Numbered from the stretch's first letter, positions 51,631 to 61,148 are shown. The stretch: 64,000 nt of DNA from an uncultured Rhodoferax sp. (GCF_946221635.1 NZ_CAMIHB010000007.1:62001-126000), one strand, 5' to 3'. Notes: generated from the sequence alone by a model not told the origin. Numbers and translations: made by a program.

Positions 51631-53291
51631 ACGATATTCGCCGCACCATCCTGTGGGTGATTTTTGGCTTCTCCATGGTGCTGCTATGGGACCAATGGCA
51701 GATCCACAACGGCAAGAAAGCCACTTTCTTCCCCGCACCCGTGGCCAGCACCGCGCCAGCTGCGGCATCTGCCGCCAAGCCGGAGGCTGCCGCCATCCCC
51801 GCCGCGCCCGCGCAGCCGGGTGCCGCCGCGCCAGCTCCCGTTGTGGCCAGCGAGCGTTTCGAGGTCAGCACCGATGTGCTCAAGCTCACTTTCGACACCA
51901 AGGGCGGTTCCCTGGTGCGTTCCGAGTTCCTCAACTACGCGGACAAGGCGCACAACTTCGTGCTGTTGGATGACTCCAAGACCCGCGTGTATCTGGCCGA
52001 AACCGGCGTGATCCCCGGTGCGGTTGGCGCAGCGTCTCCCACCCACAAGACCATCATGGGCGTCAGCGGCGAGCGCGCGTTGAAGGATGGCCAGAACGAG
52101 CTGACCATTACGTTCACCTCGCCCGACGTCGGTGGCATCAAGCTGGTCAAGACCTACACACTCAAGCGCGGTGCCTATGACATTGCGGTCAAGCATGAGC
52201 TGACCAACACCTCCGGTGCTGCAGTGTCCCCCAGCGTGTACCTGCAGTTGGTGCGCGATGGCAACAAGCCCGAAGGCGAGTCCAGCTTCTACTCCACCTT
52301 CACCGGTCCGGCGGCTTACACCGATGCCAAGAAGTACCACAAGGTCGAGTTCAAGGACATTGAAAACGGCAAGGCCGAAGTCGACAAGACCGCCGATAAC
52401 GGCTATGTCGCCATGGTCCAGCACTACTTCGCCAGCGCCTGGCTCCTGCCCCAGGGCAAGCAGCGCGAACTGTTTGTGCGCAAGGTCGATACCAACCTCT
52501 ATTCCATCGGCATGATTGCGCCCCTGGGCGACATCGCACCGAGCCAGGCCAAGTCGGTCGAGGCCACGCTGTTTGTGGGCCCGCAGGAAGAGAAGAAGCT
52601 GGAAGCCCTGGCGCCTGGCCTGGAACTGGTGAAGGACTACGGTTGGCTCACCATCCTGGCCAAGCCCCTGTATTGGTTGCTCGACAAGCTGCATGGTTTC
52701 ATCCAGAACTGGGGCTGGTCCATTGTGGCCCTGGTGCTGTTGCTCAAGGTCGCCTTCTACTGGCTCAATGCCAAGGCCTATGCCTCCATGGCCAAGATGA
52801 AGGCGGTCAATCCGCGCATCATGGAAATGCGCGAGCGCCTCAAGGACAAGCCGCAGCAGATGCAGCAGGAGATGATGAAGATCTACCGTGAGGAAAAGGT
52901 CAACCCCATGGGTGGCTGCTTCCCCATCATGATCCAGATCCCGGTGTTCATCGCGCTGTACTGGGTGCTGCTGTCCACCGTGGAAATGCGCAACACCCCC
53001 TGGGTGCTGTGGATCCACGACCTCTCCTCGCCGGACCCCTATTTCATCCTGCCCCTGGTCATGACCCTGACCACGCTGCTGCAGACCGCGCTGAACCCCG
53101 CGCCGCCGGACCCCATGCAGGCCAAGATGATGTGGATCATGCCGCTGGCCTTCAGTGTGATGTTCTTCTTCTTCCCATCGGGCCTGGTGCTGTATTGGAT
53201 CACCAACAACATCCTGTCCATTGCGCAGCAGTGGATCATCAACAAGCGCATGGGCGTGCCGCCCCAGTTCAATCTGCCCAAGTTCAAGTAA
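51627..53291 (+). CDS. yidC: membrane protein insertase YidC
   Basis: A 554-aa inner-membrane insertase (Oxa1/Alb3 family, proteobacterial type). N-terminal TM (MNDIRRTILWVIFGFSMVLLW), Ala/Pro-rich linker, large periplasmic beta-domain (about 70-340), then the five-helix insertase core with EKVNPMGGCFPIMIQIPVF and VLYWITNNILSIAQQW. It inserts membrane proteins alone or with Sec. Coupled to yidD by ATGA. Confidence 0.97.
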   Translation: MNDIRRTILWVIFGFSMVLLWDQWQIHNGKKATFFPAPVASTAPAAASAAKPEAAAIPAAPAQPGAAAPAPVVASERFEVSTDVLKLTFDTKGGSLVRSEFLNYADKAHNFVLLDDSKTRVYLAETGVIPGAVGAASPTHKTIMGVSGERALKDGQNELTITFTSPDVGGIKLVKTYTLKRGAYDIAVKHELTNTSGAAVSPSVYLQLVRDGNKPEGESSFYSTFTGPAAYTDAKKYHKVEFKDIENGKAEVDKTADNGYVAMVQHYFASAWLLPQGKQRELFVRKVDTNLYSIGMIAPLGDIAPSQAKSVEATLFVGPQEEKKLEALAPGLELVKDYGWLTILAKPLYWLLDKLHGFIQNWGWSIVALVLLLKVAFYWLNAKAYASMAKMKAVNPRIMEMRERLKDKPQQMQQEMMKIYREEKVNPMGGCFPIMIQIPVFIALYWVLLSTVEMRNTPWVLWIHDLSSPDPYFILPLVMTLTTLLQTALNPAPPDPMQAKMMWIMPLAFSVMFFFFPSGLVLYWITNNILSIAQQWIINKRMGVPPQFNLPKFK

Positions 53292-53312
53292 GCAGACCGG
53301 GATGAGGCGCTT

Positions 53313-54719
53313 GTGCTGACACGCCAGAGCGACCCCATCGTGGCCGTGGCCACGGCCCCCGGGCGGGGTGCCGTGGGCATTGTGCGCATCAGTGGCAAAG
53401 ACCTGGCGGCCTTTGTCCACGCCCTGCTGGGCCGCAGCCTGCGGCCGCGCGAGGCCACCTACCTCCCCTTTCCCGATGCACAAGGCCAGCCGCTGGACCA
53501 GGGGCTGGCCTTGTACTTTCCGGGCCCGCACTCCTTTACCGGCGAAGACGTAGTGGAGCTGCAGGCCCACGGTGGCGCCGTGGTGTTGCAGCTGCTCGTC
53601 GCACGCTGCCTGGAGCTGGCGGCATACACGCCCGCGGGTGCCAGCCAGGCGCTGCTGCCGGGTTTGCGCATTGCGCAGGCCGGCGAATTCTCCCAGCGCG
53701 CCTTCCTCAACGGCAAGATCGATCTGACCCAGGCCGAGGCGATTGCCGACCTCATCGACGCCAGCACCGAGGCTGCGGCCCGCAGTGCGACCCAATCCCT
53801 GGCCGGGGCCTTTTCCCGGCAGGTGCATGGTCTGCTCGATGCACTGGTGCATCTGCGCATGCTGGTCGAGGCGACGCTGGACTTTCCGGAAGAGGAAATC
53901 GATTTCCTGCAGAAGGCTGATGCCCAAGGCCAACTCCAGCGCCTGCAACACACGGTGCAAACGGTGTTGCAGCAGGCGCGCCAGGGAGCCCTGCTGCGGG
54001 AAGGCATCACGGTCGTGATCGCGGGTCAGCCCAATGCGGGCAAGTCGTCCTTGCTCAACGCGCTGGCGGGGGCGGAATTGGCCATCGTGACGCCCATTGC
54101 CGGCACCACGCGCGACAAGGTGCAGCAAACCATACAGATCCAGGGCATTCCCATCCATGTGGTGGACACGGCGGGTCTGCGTGACAGTGAGGACGCTGTG
54201 GAGCAAATTGGCATTGCCCGCGCCTGGCAGGCCATCGAGGCGGCGGATGCGGTGCTCTTTCTGCACGATCTCACACGCCAGAATGCTACAGATTACATAG
54301 CGGCTGACGCAGATATTGCGAGGGCTTTGGCCCAAAAACTCACCAAATCCATCCCGGTGATCCATGTCTGGAACAAGGCCGACGCCGTGGAGGCGGTGGT
54401 GCCTGCGGACGGCCTGGTGTTGTCCGCCAAGACCGGTACGGGACTGGAAGCCCTGCGCGAACGCTTGCTGCAGTCGGCGGGCTGGCAACCCGCAGCCAGC
54501 GGTGGTTTCATGGCCAGGGAGCGTCACTTGCAAGCATTGCGCGAGGTGGATGCCCATCTCATGGAAGCGCATCTGCATCTGGCAGAGGCCGCCGGTGCGC
54601 TGGATTTGTTGGCCGAAGAGCTGCGATTGGCGCAGAACGCGCTCAGTGCCATCACCGGCGAATTCAGCTCGGATGACCTGCTGGGCGTCATCTTTTCCAA
54701 GTTTTGCATTGGCAAATAG
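53313..54719 (+). CDS. mnmE: tRNA modification GTPase MnmE
   Basis: A 468-aa GTPase that, with MnmG, modifies U34 of certain tRNAs. N-terminal formyl-THF-binding domain (DPIVAVATAPGRGAVGIVRISG), helical domain, G domain with G1 GQPNAGKSSLLNAL, G2 IAGTTRDKVQQ, G3 DTAGLRDS and G4 NKAD, and the C-terminal FCIGK with its essential Cys. Start GTG 53313 or a nearby codon. Residues about 324-340, between G3 and G4, are translated from a dispersed repeat, giving ATDYIAADADIARALAQK. mnmG is not adjacent. Confidence 0.95.
   Translation: MLTRQSDPIVAVATAPGRGAVGIVRISGKDLAAFVHALLGRSLRPREATYLPFPDAQGQPLDQGLALYFPGPHSFTGEDVVELQAHGGAVVLQLLVARCLELAAYTPAGASQALLPGLRIAQAGEFSQRAFLNGKIDLTQAEAIADLIDASTEAAARSATQSLAGAFSRQVHGLLDALVHLRMLVEATLDFPEEEIDFLQKADAQGQLQRLQHTVQTVLQQARQGALLREGITVVIAGQPNAGKSSLLNALAGAELAIVTPIAGTTRDKVQQTIQIQGIPIHVVDTAGLRDSEDAVEQIGIARAWQAIEAADAVLFLHDLTRQNATDYIAADADIARALAQKLTKSIPVIHVWNKADAVEAVVPADGLVLSAKTGTGLEALRERLLQSAGWQPAASGGFMARERHLQALREVDAHLMEAHLHLAEAAGALDLLAEELRLAQNALSAITGEFSSDDLLGVIFSKFCIGK
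54283..54332 (+). repeat. dispersed repeat, copy 8, inside mnmE
   Basis: Plus strand: 'atgctacagattacatagcg' then 'gctgacgcagatattgcgag' then 'ggctttggcc', aligning with copy 6 (gctatc.., gctgctcgca.., tattgacgagggct). It lies in frame within the G domain of mnmE. Confidence 0.6.
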
Positions 54720-54763
54720 CCTGCACTACACTCGGCGGCAATCTGGTTCCGAAAGCAATAACA

Positions 54764-55483
54764 ATGTCCCTGCTACGTTGGTTTTCCAAGAAGCCGTCAG
54801 TTCCACCTCTTGCGGCCGAGAGTTCGAGCCTGGGGCATATGGATGCCACCCTGCCGTTTCCGCAGAATGGCAAGTCGCGCGGGAAGGGGCCCAACTCGGT
54901 ACCGCCGGGCAGCGCCGCCAACCGCAAGCATGAGCGCCTGGAGCGCCGCGAACTGCTCTACACCGTAGTGCGTGAATCGATGACGCGCGCCGGTCTGCTG
55001 TCCACCAGCTACAAGTTCAAGGTGCTGTCCCTGGATTCGCGTGGCCGGCAGTACCTCATCATGATGGACATGGCGCGCCAGAACGTGGGCGACCCGCAGC
55101 GCCTGGTGGACATGGAGAGCCATATTGCCAAGGTGGCCAAGTCACGCCACGACATCCTGGTCACGGCGGTGTATTGGCGGGTCAACGAGCATGTGACCGC
55201 CGGCATGACGCGAGGTACGCAGCCTCCGGCCAGCCAGGGCGCCTCCAATGCGGCCGCCATCGGTGGCGCAGCCAATGTGCCGCGCTATGAGCCCCTGCAC
55301 GCAGACGAAGTGGCGGCCTTCAAGCAGGCGCTGGCCTCCATCCCCTCACCTGCGGGCTTGTCTGCGCCAGGCGAGATCATCCGTTCGGGCCGGCGCAATC
55401 CCGCGCCGCCCAGCTTCCAGGATACCGAGATGGATGACCGCAACTCGCCGCTGAGCGGTACGCAGTACGGCGATCTGAACTGA
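54764..55483 (+). CDS. conserved hypothetical protein
   Basis: A 239-aa soluble protein I do not recognise functionally. The N-terminus is short, basic and Ser/Pro-rich (MSLLRWFSKKPSVPPL). The central part (about 60-145) looks folded: RRELLYTVVRESMTRAGLLS, YKFKVLSLDSRGRQYLIMMD, ILVTAVYWRVN. The C-terminal third is disordered. It follows mnmE on the same strand by 44 bp and is convergent with apt. No catalytic motif, signal peptide or membrane segment was seen. Confidence 0.75.
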   Translation: MSLLRWFSKKPSVPPLAAESSSLGHMDATLPFPQNGKSRGKGPNSVPPGSAANRKHERLERRELLYTVVRESMTRAGLLSTSYKFKVLSLDSRGRQYLIMMDMARQNVGDPQRLVDMESHIAKVAKSRHDILVTAVYWRVNEHVTAGMTRGTQPPASQGASNAAAIGGAANVPRYEPLHADEVAAFKQALASIPSPAGLSAPGEIIRSGRRNPAPPSFQDTEMDDRNSPLSGTQYGDLN

Positions 55484-55497
55484 CGCCGAAGCAGGCC

Positions 55498-56052
55498 TCA
55501 GTGGCCTGCGAAATCCACCAGCGTGAAAAGCGGCAGACCGGCCTCGCGCAAACGGTCCGATCCGCCCAGTTCGGGCAGGTCCACGATGGCGGCACCTTCC
55601 ATGACGATGGCGCCCAAGCGTTCCAGCAGCTTCTTGCCGGCCATCATCGTGCCGCCCGTGGCAATCAGGTCGTCAATGAGCAGGACGCGATCACCCTTTT
55701 GGACCGCATCGGTGTGCAGTTCCACCGTAGCGCTGCCGTACTCCAGTTCGTAGGTCTCTTCCACCGTGGTAAAGGGCAACTTGCCCTTCTTGCGGATGGG
55801 CACAAAGCCGATGTTGAGTTCGTAGGCCACCACGGCGCCGAGGATGAAGCCGCGGGCATCGAGCCCGGCCACCACATCGGGCCGCATGGCGGGGTCCATA
55901 TAGCGGTGGACAAAGGCGTCTATGAGGACGCGGAACACCTTGGCGTTCTGCAGCAAAGTGGTGATGTCGCGGAACTGCACGCCCGGTGCGGGCCAGTCGG
56001 GGACGGTACGGATGTGGTCCCTGAGGTATTGGGCGACGGTTTTGTCTTGCAT
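55498..56052 (-). CDS. apt: adenine phosphoribosyltransferase
   Basis: A 184-aa type I phosphoribosyltransferase that converts adenine and PRPP to AMP (purine salvage). The PRPP loop is VLLIDDLIATGGTMMAG; GLDARGFILGAVVAYELN and PIRKKGKLPFTTVEETYELEYG are the family motifs. Start ATG 56052. It stands alone, 63 bp after the antiporter gene on the same strand. Confidence 0.95.
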   Translation of the reverse strand: MQDKTVAQYLRDHIRTVPDWPAPGVQFRDITTLLQNAKVFRVLIDAFVHRYMDPAMRPDVVAGLDARGFILGAVVAYELNIGFVPIRKKGKLPFTTVEETYELEYGSATVELHTDAVQKGDRVLLIDDLIATGGTMMAGKKLLERLGAIVMEGAAIVDLPELGGSDRLREAGLPLFTLVDFAGH

Positions 56053-56115
56053 GGGGTGCAGGGGAAAAAATTGAGGCAGGCGCTATTGTGCCCCCAAGCC
56101 CCGCTGCTGCGGCAA

Positions 56116-58101
56116 CTAGCCCTTGAGCAATTTCTGCTCGGCCACCGCGAGGGCTCCGGCCTTGCCCGAGAGCACCAGCGTATCGCCGCCCTGCAAGACC
56201 AGCTCGGGTGCCACGGGGCTGGTCCGGCCACTCTGGTGGCGCAGACTCAGCACCCGGATCGCGAGGGCTTCCAGGTCGAAGTGAGACAGGGGCTTGCCGG
56301 AGGCCTTGGCCGCGAGTGGCAAGGTCAGGGTCACCAGACGTTCCTGCTGCAACTCGTCCACCGAGTCGTCGTCGGCCCCGTGGAAGAAGCCGCGCAGCAG
56401 GTTGTAGCGGGCGTCGCGTTGGTCCTGCACGATGCGGATCACGCGCCGCATGGGCACGCCCACCAGGGCCAGGGCATGGCTGGCCAGCATGAGGGAGCCT
56501 TCGATGGCCTCCGGCACCACCTCGGTCGCACCGGCTGCGCGCAGCTTGTCCAGCGCATGGTCGTCCTGGGTACGTACGATCACAGGGACCTGGGGGGCAT
56601 GGGTATGGGTATTGCCCAGCACCTTCAGTGCCGCACCCTCGCCGAGGTAGGTGATGACCACCGCACTGGCACGTGCGAGGCCGGCGGCCATGAGGGCCTG
56701 CAGCCGGGCCGCATCGCCAAACACCACCGAGTGGCCCGCCGCCGCAGCCTGGCGCACCCGGTCGGGGTCCAGGTCCAGCGCCATGTACGGGATGCCCTCG
56801 TGCTCCAGCACGCGGGCCAGGTTTTGTCCACAGCGGCCAAAGCCGCAGATGATGACGTGCTGGTTGGCGTTGATGGATTTGCGCGCGATGGTGGTCATCT
56901 GCAGGGACTGCAGCAGCCATTCGCTGCTGACCAGCTTCATCACGATGCGGTTGCTGTACATCACGATGAAGGGCGTGGCCAGCATGGACAGCACCATGCT
57001 GGCCAGGATGGGATTGAGCAAGTTCGGCGGCACCAACGCGTTTTTCTGCGCCAGCGTCAGCAGCACAAAACCGAACTCGCCAGCCTGCGCCAGGTAGAGG
57101 CCAGTGCGCAGGCCCACGCCGGAGGAGGCACCCAGGGCCTTGGCCAGCCCGGTCACCAGTGCGGCTTTGAACAGAATGGGCAGTACGAGCAGCAGTAGCA
57201 CCATGGGCCAGCGTTCCAGTACCAGGCGCCAGTCCAGCAGCATGCCGATGGAAATGAAGAACAGGCCCAGCAGCACGTCATGGAAGGGCCGGATATCGGT
57301 TTCCACCTGGTGCTTGTATTCAGTCTCCGAGATCAGCATGCCCGCGATGAAGGCACCCAAGGCCAGGCTCAGGCCGGCCAGCTCGGTCAGCCAGGCCAGG
57401 CCCAGCGTGATGAACAGCAGGTTCAATACAAACAGCTCGTCACTCTTGCGCCGCGCCACCAGTGTGAGCCAGCGCCGCATCACATGCTGGCCGCCCACCA
57501 TGAGCACGGTGACCAGCACCATGGCCTTGAGGCCAGCCCATGCCAGTGATTCAAACAGCTGCTCGCCGGAAGCCCCCAGGGCCGGGATCAGCACCAGCAA
57601 CGGCACCACGGCCAAGTCTTGTAAGAGGAGCACACCCATGACGCGTTTGCCATGTTCGGAGTCCAGCTCCAGTCGTTCCACCATGAGCTTGACCACGATG
57701 GCGGTACTGCTCATGGCCAGCGCGCAGGACAGAGCCAGTGCGGCTTGCCACTCCATATTCCAGATGCGCGGCATGAGCAGCGCCAGCCCCAAGGTCGCGG
57801 CAGTGGCCAGGCAAATCGTCACCACCACCTGCAGCAAGCCCAACCCGAACACATGCTGGCGCATGGCGCGCAGGCGCGGCAGGTTGAACTCCAGTCCGAT
57901 CACGAACATCAGGAACACCACGCCGAACTCGCCCAGGTGGCGCACGGCTTCGGAGTTCTGCGAGAGCGCCAGTGCATTGGGCCCGATCACCACGCCCACC
58001 GCCAGATAGCCCAGCATGGGCGGCAGCTTGAGCGAGCGGCACACCACCACGCCCAATACGGCAGCCAGCAGGTAGAGCAGGGTGATTTCCAATCCGGTCA
58101 T
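56116..58101 (-). CDS. CPA2-family monovalent cation:proton antiporter with RCK domain
   Basis: A 661-aa KefB/YbaL-type transporter. The first 385 residues hold about 12 hydrophobic segments of the Na/H exchanger fold (LMFVIGLEFNLPRLRAM, LALGAFIAGMLISETEYKHQVE). A TrkA-N/RCK nucleotide-binding domain follows (VIICGFGRCGQNLARVLE, then DLDPDRV), and a TrkA-C domain ends the protein (LVLQGGDTLVLSGKAGALA). It probably moves K+ or Na+ against H+ under nucleotide control. No KefF/KefG partner lies beside it. It is divergent from kdsD with a 45-bp gap. Confidence 0.9.
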   Translation of the reverse strand: MTGLEITLLYLLAAVLGVVVCRSLKLPPMLGYLAVGVVIGPNALALSQNSEAVRHLGEFGVVFLMFVIGLEFNLPRLRAMRQHVFGLGLLQVVVTICLATAATLGLALLMPRIWNMEWQAALALSCALAMSSTAIVVKLMVERLELDSEHGKRVMGVLLLQDLAVVPLLVLIPALGASGEQLFESLAWAGLKAMVLVTVLMVGGQHVMRRWLTLVARRKSDELFVLNLLFITLGLAWLTELAGLSLALGAFIAGMLISETEYKHQVETDIRPFHDVLLGLFFISIGMLLDWRLVLERWPMVLLLLVLPILFKAALVTGLAKALGASSGVGLRTGLYLAQAGEFGFVLLTLAQKNALVPPNLLNPILASMVLSMLATPFIVMYSNRIVMKLVSSEWLLQSLQMTTIARKSINANQHVIICGFGRCGQNLARVLEHEGIPYMALDLDPDRVRQAAAAGHSVVFGDAARLQALMAAGLARASAVVITYLGEGAALKVLGNTHTHAPQVPVIVRTQDDHALDKLRAAGATEVVPEAIEGSLMLASHALALVGVPMRRVIRIVQDQRDARYNLLRGFFHGADDDSVDELQQERLVTLTLPLAAKASGKPLSHFDLEALAIRVLSLRHQSGRTSPVAPELVLQGGDTLVLSGKAGALAVAEQKLLKG

Positions 58102-58146
58102 GGCCCCATACTAGCAAGAGACATGCGCACCGATAAAATGCCTCGC

Positions 58147-59148
58147 ATGACAGCACATGCAGCAATCGGCGGGACCTCTCGCGCCCACCGGGCTTTGGCA
58201 TTGGCCAAAGACACCTTCGACATCGAAGCCGCCGCCGTCCTCGGACTGAAGGACCGTCTGGGTGAGAGTTTTGTGCAAACCGTGGAGCGCATTCTGGCCA
58301 TCGAAGGCCGAGTGGTGGTCATGGGCATGGGCAAGAGCGGCCATGTGGGGCGCAAGATTGCGGCCACGCTGGCGTCCACCGGCACGCCAGCCTTCTTTGT
58401 CCACCCCGGTGAGGCCAGCCATGGCGATCTGGGCATGGTGACAGGGACCGATCTGGTGCTCATGATTTCCAACAGCGGTGAGTCGCAGGAGATGGCTGCC
58501 ATCCTGCCGGTGCTCAAGCGCCTGGGTGCACCCTTGGTTGCCCTGACGAGCAACCCCGAGTCCACCATGGCGCGCTACGCCGACATCTGGATCGATGCGG
58601 GGGTGGCCAAGGAAGCCTGTCCGCTCAATCTGGCACCAACCGCCAGCACCACGGCCCAGCTCGCCATGGGAGATGCGCTCGCCGTGGCGCTGCTGGATGC
58701 GCGCGGTTTTCGCGCCGAAGACTTTGCGCGCTCCCACCCGGGTGGTGCCTTGGGGCGTAAGCTGCTGACCCATGTCAGCGACGTGATGCGCTCTGGCGAT
58801 GCGGTACCCCGTGTCTCCCCCGCTGCCACATTCAGCGAGCTCATGCGCGAAATGAGCGCCAAGGGCCTGGGCGCGACGGCCATCGTCGATGCCGCTGGCA
58901 CGGTGCTGGGCATCTTCACCGATGGAGATTTGCGCCGCCTCGTCGAACAAGGCACGGACCTGCGCAGCAAGACGGCGCAGGACGTGATGCATGCGCGCCC
59001 CTACACCATTGAAGCCGATGCGCTGGCGGTGGATGCGGCCGACCTGATGGAGGCCAAGCGCATTACCAGCGTGCTGGTGGTGGACGCCGCCGGCGTGCTG
59101 TGCGGTGCGCTCAACAGCAACGACCTCATGCGCGCGAAAGTCATCTGA
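58147..59148 (+). CDS. kdsD: arabinose-5-phosphate isomerase KdsD
   Basis: A 333-aa sugar-phosphate isomerase making D-arabinose 5-phosphate from ribulose 5-phosphate for Kdo synthesis. An N-terminal SIS domain (VVVMGMGKSGHVGRKIAATL, SGESQEMAAILPVLKR) is followed by two CBS domains (VMRSGDAVPRVSP, DVMHARPYTIEADAL). ATG 58147 is used; 58123 is an alternative in frame. It overlaps kdsC by ATGA. First gene of a Kdo/LPS operon. Confidence 0.95.
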   Translation: MTAHAAIGGTSRAHRALALAKDTFDIEAAAVLGLKDRLGESFVQTVERILAIEGRVVVMGMGKSGHVGRKIAATLASTGTPAFFVHPGEASHGDLGMVTGTDLVLMISNSGESQEMAAILPVLKRLGAPLVALTSNPESTMARYADIWIDAGVAKEACPLNLAPTASTTAQLAMGDALAVALLDARGFRAEDFARSHPGGALGRKLLTHVSDVMRSGDAVPRVSPAATFSELMREMSAKGLGATAIVDAAGTVLGIFTDGDLRRLVEQGTDLRSKTAQDVMHARPYTIEADALAVDAADLMEAKRITSVLVVDAAGVLCGALNSNDLMRAKVI

Positions 59149-59696
59149 TGTCCACACCACAGATTCAGTTTGCCCCGGACCTGCTGCTGCGCGCCCAGGG
59201 CATCCGCGTGGTGTTTCTCGATGTGGATGGCGTGCTGACCGACGGTGGCCTGCTGTTCTCGGAGTCCGGCGAAACCCTCAAGCGCTTCAACACCCTCGAT
59301 GGCCACGGCCTCAAGCTTCTGCAGCAGGCGGGCATTACTCCGGTGATCATCACTGGGCGTGACTCCAAGCCTCTGCGGGTGCGCCTGCAGGCTCTGGGGG
59401 TGGCGCACGCCCACTTCGGCACCGAGGACAAGCGTCCGGCCGCCGAGCAAACTCTGCAGCAACTGGGCCTGGATTGGTCACGGGCCGCTGCCATGGGGGA
59501 TGACTGGCCGGATCTGCCTGTCATGCGCCGGGCTGCGCTTGCGGTCGCGCCGTCCAATGCCCATGTGGAGGTGCGCGGCATGGCCCACCACGTCACGGCT
59601 ACGGCCGGCGGGCATGGTGCGGTGCGGGATTTGTGTGATCTTCTGCTGGTGGCCAGTGGCCGTTATGCAGAGTTGCTCGGGGCCTATACCCGGTGA
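59148..59696 (+). CDS. kdsC: Kdo-8-phosphate phosphatase KdsC
   Basis: A 182-aa HAD-superfamily phosphatase without a cap domain (tetrameric C0 type). Motif I VFLDVDGVLTDG, motif II ITGRDS, Lys in the KRPAAEQ region, and motif III GDDWPDLPVM. It removes phosphate from Kdo 8-phosphate. Coupled to kdsD (ATGA) and to lptC (GTGA). Confidence 0.95.
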   Translation: MSTPQIQFAPDLLLRAQGIRVVFLDVDGVLTDGGLLFSESGETLKRFNTLDGHGLKLLQQAGITPVIITGRDSKPLRVRLQALGVAHAHFGTEDKRPAAEQTLQQLGLDWSRAAAMGDDWPDLPVMRRAALAVAPSNAHVEVRGMAHHVTATAGGHGAVRDLCDLLLVASGRYAELLGAYTR

Positions 59697-60307
59697 GAAA
59701 CATCGCCTACGAAGCCTGGGAGCGCTTCCTGCTCTACCTGCCCTTGATGGTGATGGCGACCCTGGCCCTGGGCACCTATTGGCTGGTGCGCAGCACGCCG
59801 GCTCCGGAGGTGGCGCAGGCGGAGCGCGTGCGCGGCCATGAGCCGGACTATTTCATGCACGGCTTCTCCATCAAGACCTATGACGTCCAGGGTCGCATGC
59901 GCTCCGAGGTGCAGGGCAAGGTCGCGCGGCACTACCCCGACACCCAGTGGATCGAGATCGAGGGCATCCGCATCCGCTCCTTCGATGCCCAGGGACGGCT
60001 GACCACCGCCACCGCTCTGCGTGGCCTCACCAATGACAAGGGCTCCGAAGTCCAGCTCATGGGCAAGGCGGTGGTGGTACGCGAAGCGGACCAAAGCGCT
60101 GCAGGCAAGGCCGTGCCGCGTATGGAATACCGGGGCGAGTTCCTGCATGCCTTTCTGGATCGGGAGATCGTGAAATCCCACCAGCCCGTGGAACTCACGC
60201 GCGGCAAGGACCGTTTCACCGCCGACGCCATGGACTTCGACAATGTGGACCAGGTCATGCAGCTGCGCGGCCGTGTGCGCGGCACACTGGTGCCCGAGTC
60301 CCGGTGA
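59693..60307 (+). CDS. lptC: LptC, LPS transport periplasmic bridge component
   Basis: A 204-aa protein with one N-terminal transmembrane helix (FLLYLPLMVMATLALGTYWLV) and a periplasmic beta-jellyroll (DYFMHGFSIKTYDVQGRM, YRGEFLHAFLDREIV). It links the LptBFG exporter to LptA in LPS transport. GTG start overlapping the kdsC stop (GTGA). Unusually, lptA and lptB do not follow; an SDR gene does. Confidence 0.92.
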   Translation: MRNIAYEAWERFLLYLPLMVMATLALGTYWLVRSTPAPEVAQAERVRGHEPDYFMHGFSIKTYDVQGRMRSEVQGKVARHYPDTQWIEIEGIRIRSFDAQGRLTTATALRGLTNDKGSEVQLMGKAVVVREADQSAAGKAVPRMEYRGEFLHAFLDREIVKSHQPVELTRGKDRFTADAMDFDNVDQVMQLRGRVRGTLVPESR

Positions 60308-60341
60308 TGTTGTCCGCTGCCTCTTCTTTCTGGAGTCCCGC

Positions 60342-61118
60342 ATGGCGCCCCTGATCTTCATTACCGGTGCATCCAGCGGCATAGGCCAGGCCCTGGCCTG
60401 GCGCTACTACCAGGCAGGCTACGCGCTGGCACTGGTTGCGCGCCGCACCGAAGAAATCCAGGCCTGGGCCCAGGCCCAGGAACTGGACGCCACGCGCTAC
60501 CGGGTGTACCGCGCCGACGTGTCAGACGCTGACAGCATCGTGGCCGCAGGCCAGGCCTGCATGGCCGGGCAGGGTGTACCCGATGTGGTGATCGCCAATG
60601 CCGGCATCAGCATTGGTATGGACACGGCCATCCGTGGCGATCTGGACGTGATGGCGCGTACCTTTGCCACCAACAACCTGGGCCTGGCTGCGACGTTTCA
60701 CCCTTTTGTGGCCGCCATGGAGCAGCGTGGCAGCGGTGCGCTGGTGGGCATTGGCAGCGTGGCCGGTATCCGCGGCCTGCCGGGGCATGGTGCTTATTGC
60801 GCCAGCAAGGCGGCGGTCATCGCGTACTGCGAATCCCTGCGCGGCGAGTTGCGCGGCAGTGGAGTGAAGGTCGTGACGCTGTGCCCCGGTTACATCGATA
60901 CGCCGCTGACGCGCCAGAACCGCTACAGCATGCCCTTTCTCATGCAGCCGGCAGCCTTTGCAGACCGCGCCTTCGCGGCGATTGCGCAAGGGGCCAGCTA
61001 CCGCGTGATTCCGTGGCAGATGGGTTGGGTGGCCAAGGCCCTGCGGGCCCTGCCCAATGGACTGCTCGACAAAGTGCTGGCTGGGCGCCCACGCAAGCGC
61101 CGGCAGGATGGCAGTTGA
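60342..61118 (+). CDS. short-chain dehydrogenase/reductase
   Basis: A 258-aa SDR with GASSGIGQALAW (cofactor), NAGIS, catalytic Ser in IGSVAG and Tyr-x3-Lys in YCASKAAV. Arg after the second strand (VARRTEE) favours NADP(H). The C-terminus has a hydrophobic segment and a basic tail (GRPRKRRQDGS), suggesting membrane association as in lipid-acting SDRs. It follows lptC by 34 bp; a cell-envelope role is inference, and the substrate is unknown. Confidence 0.85.
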   Translation: MAPLIFITGASSGIGQALAWRYYQAGYALALVARRTEEIQAWAQAQELDATRYRVYRADVSDADSIVAAGQACMAGQGVPDVVIANAGISIGMDTAIRGDLDVMARTFATNNLGLAATFHPFVAAMEQRGSGALVGIGSVAGIRGLPGHGAYCASKAAVIAYCESLRGELRGSGVKVVTLCPGYIDTPLTRQNRYSMPFLMQPAAFADRAFAAIAQGASYRVIPWQMGWVAKALRALPNGLLDKVLAGRPRKRRQDGS

Positions 61119-61148
61119 AGCAGAGAGACGGGGTACGCACTCCAACGC

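Noticed and set aside
51684..54578. Minus-strand frame of 964 codons opposite yidC and mnmE
   Set aside because: It spans two well-defined plus-strand genes and their gap; antisense shadow.
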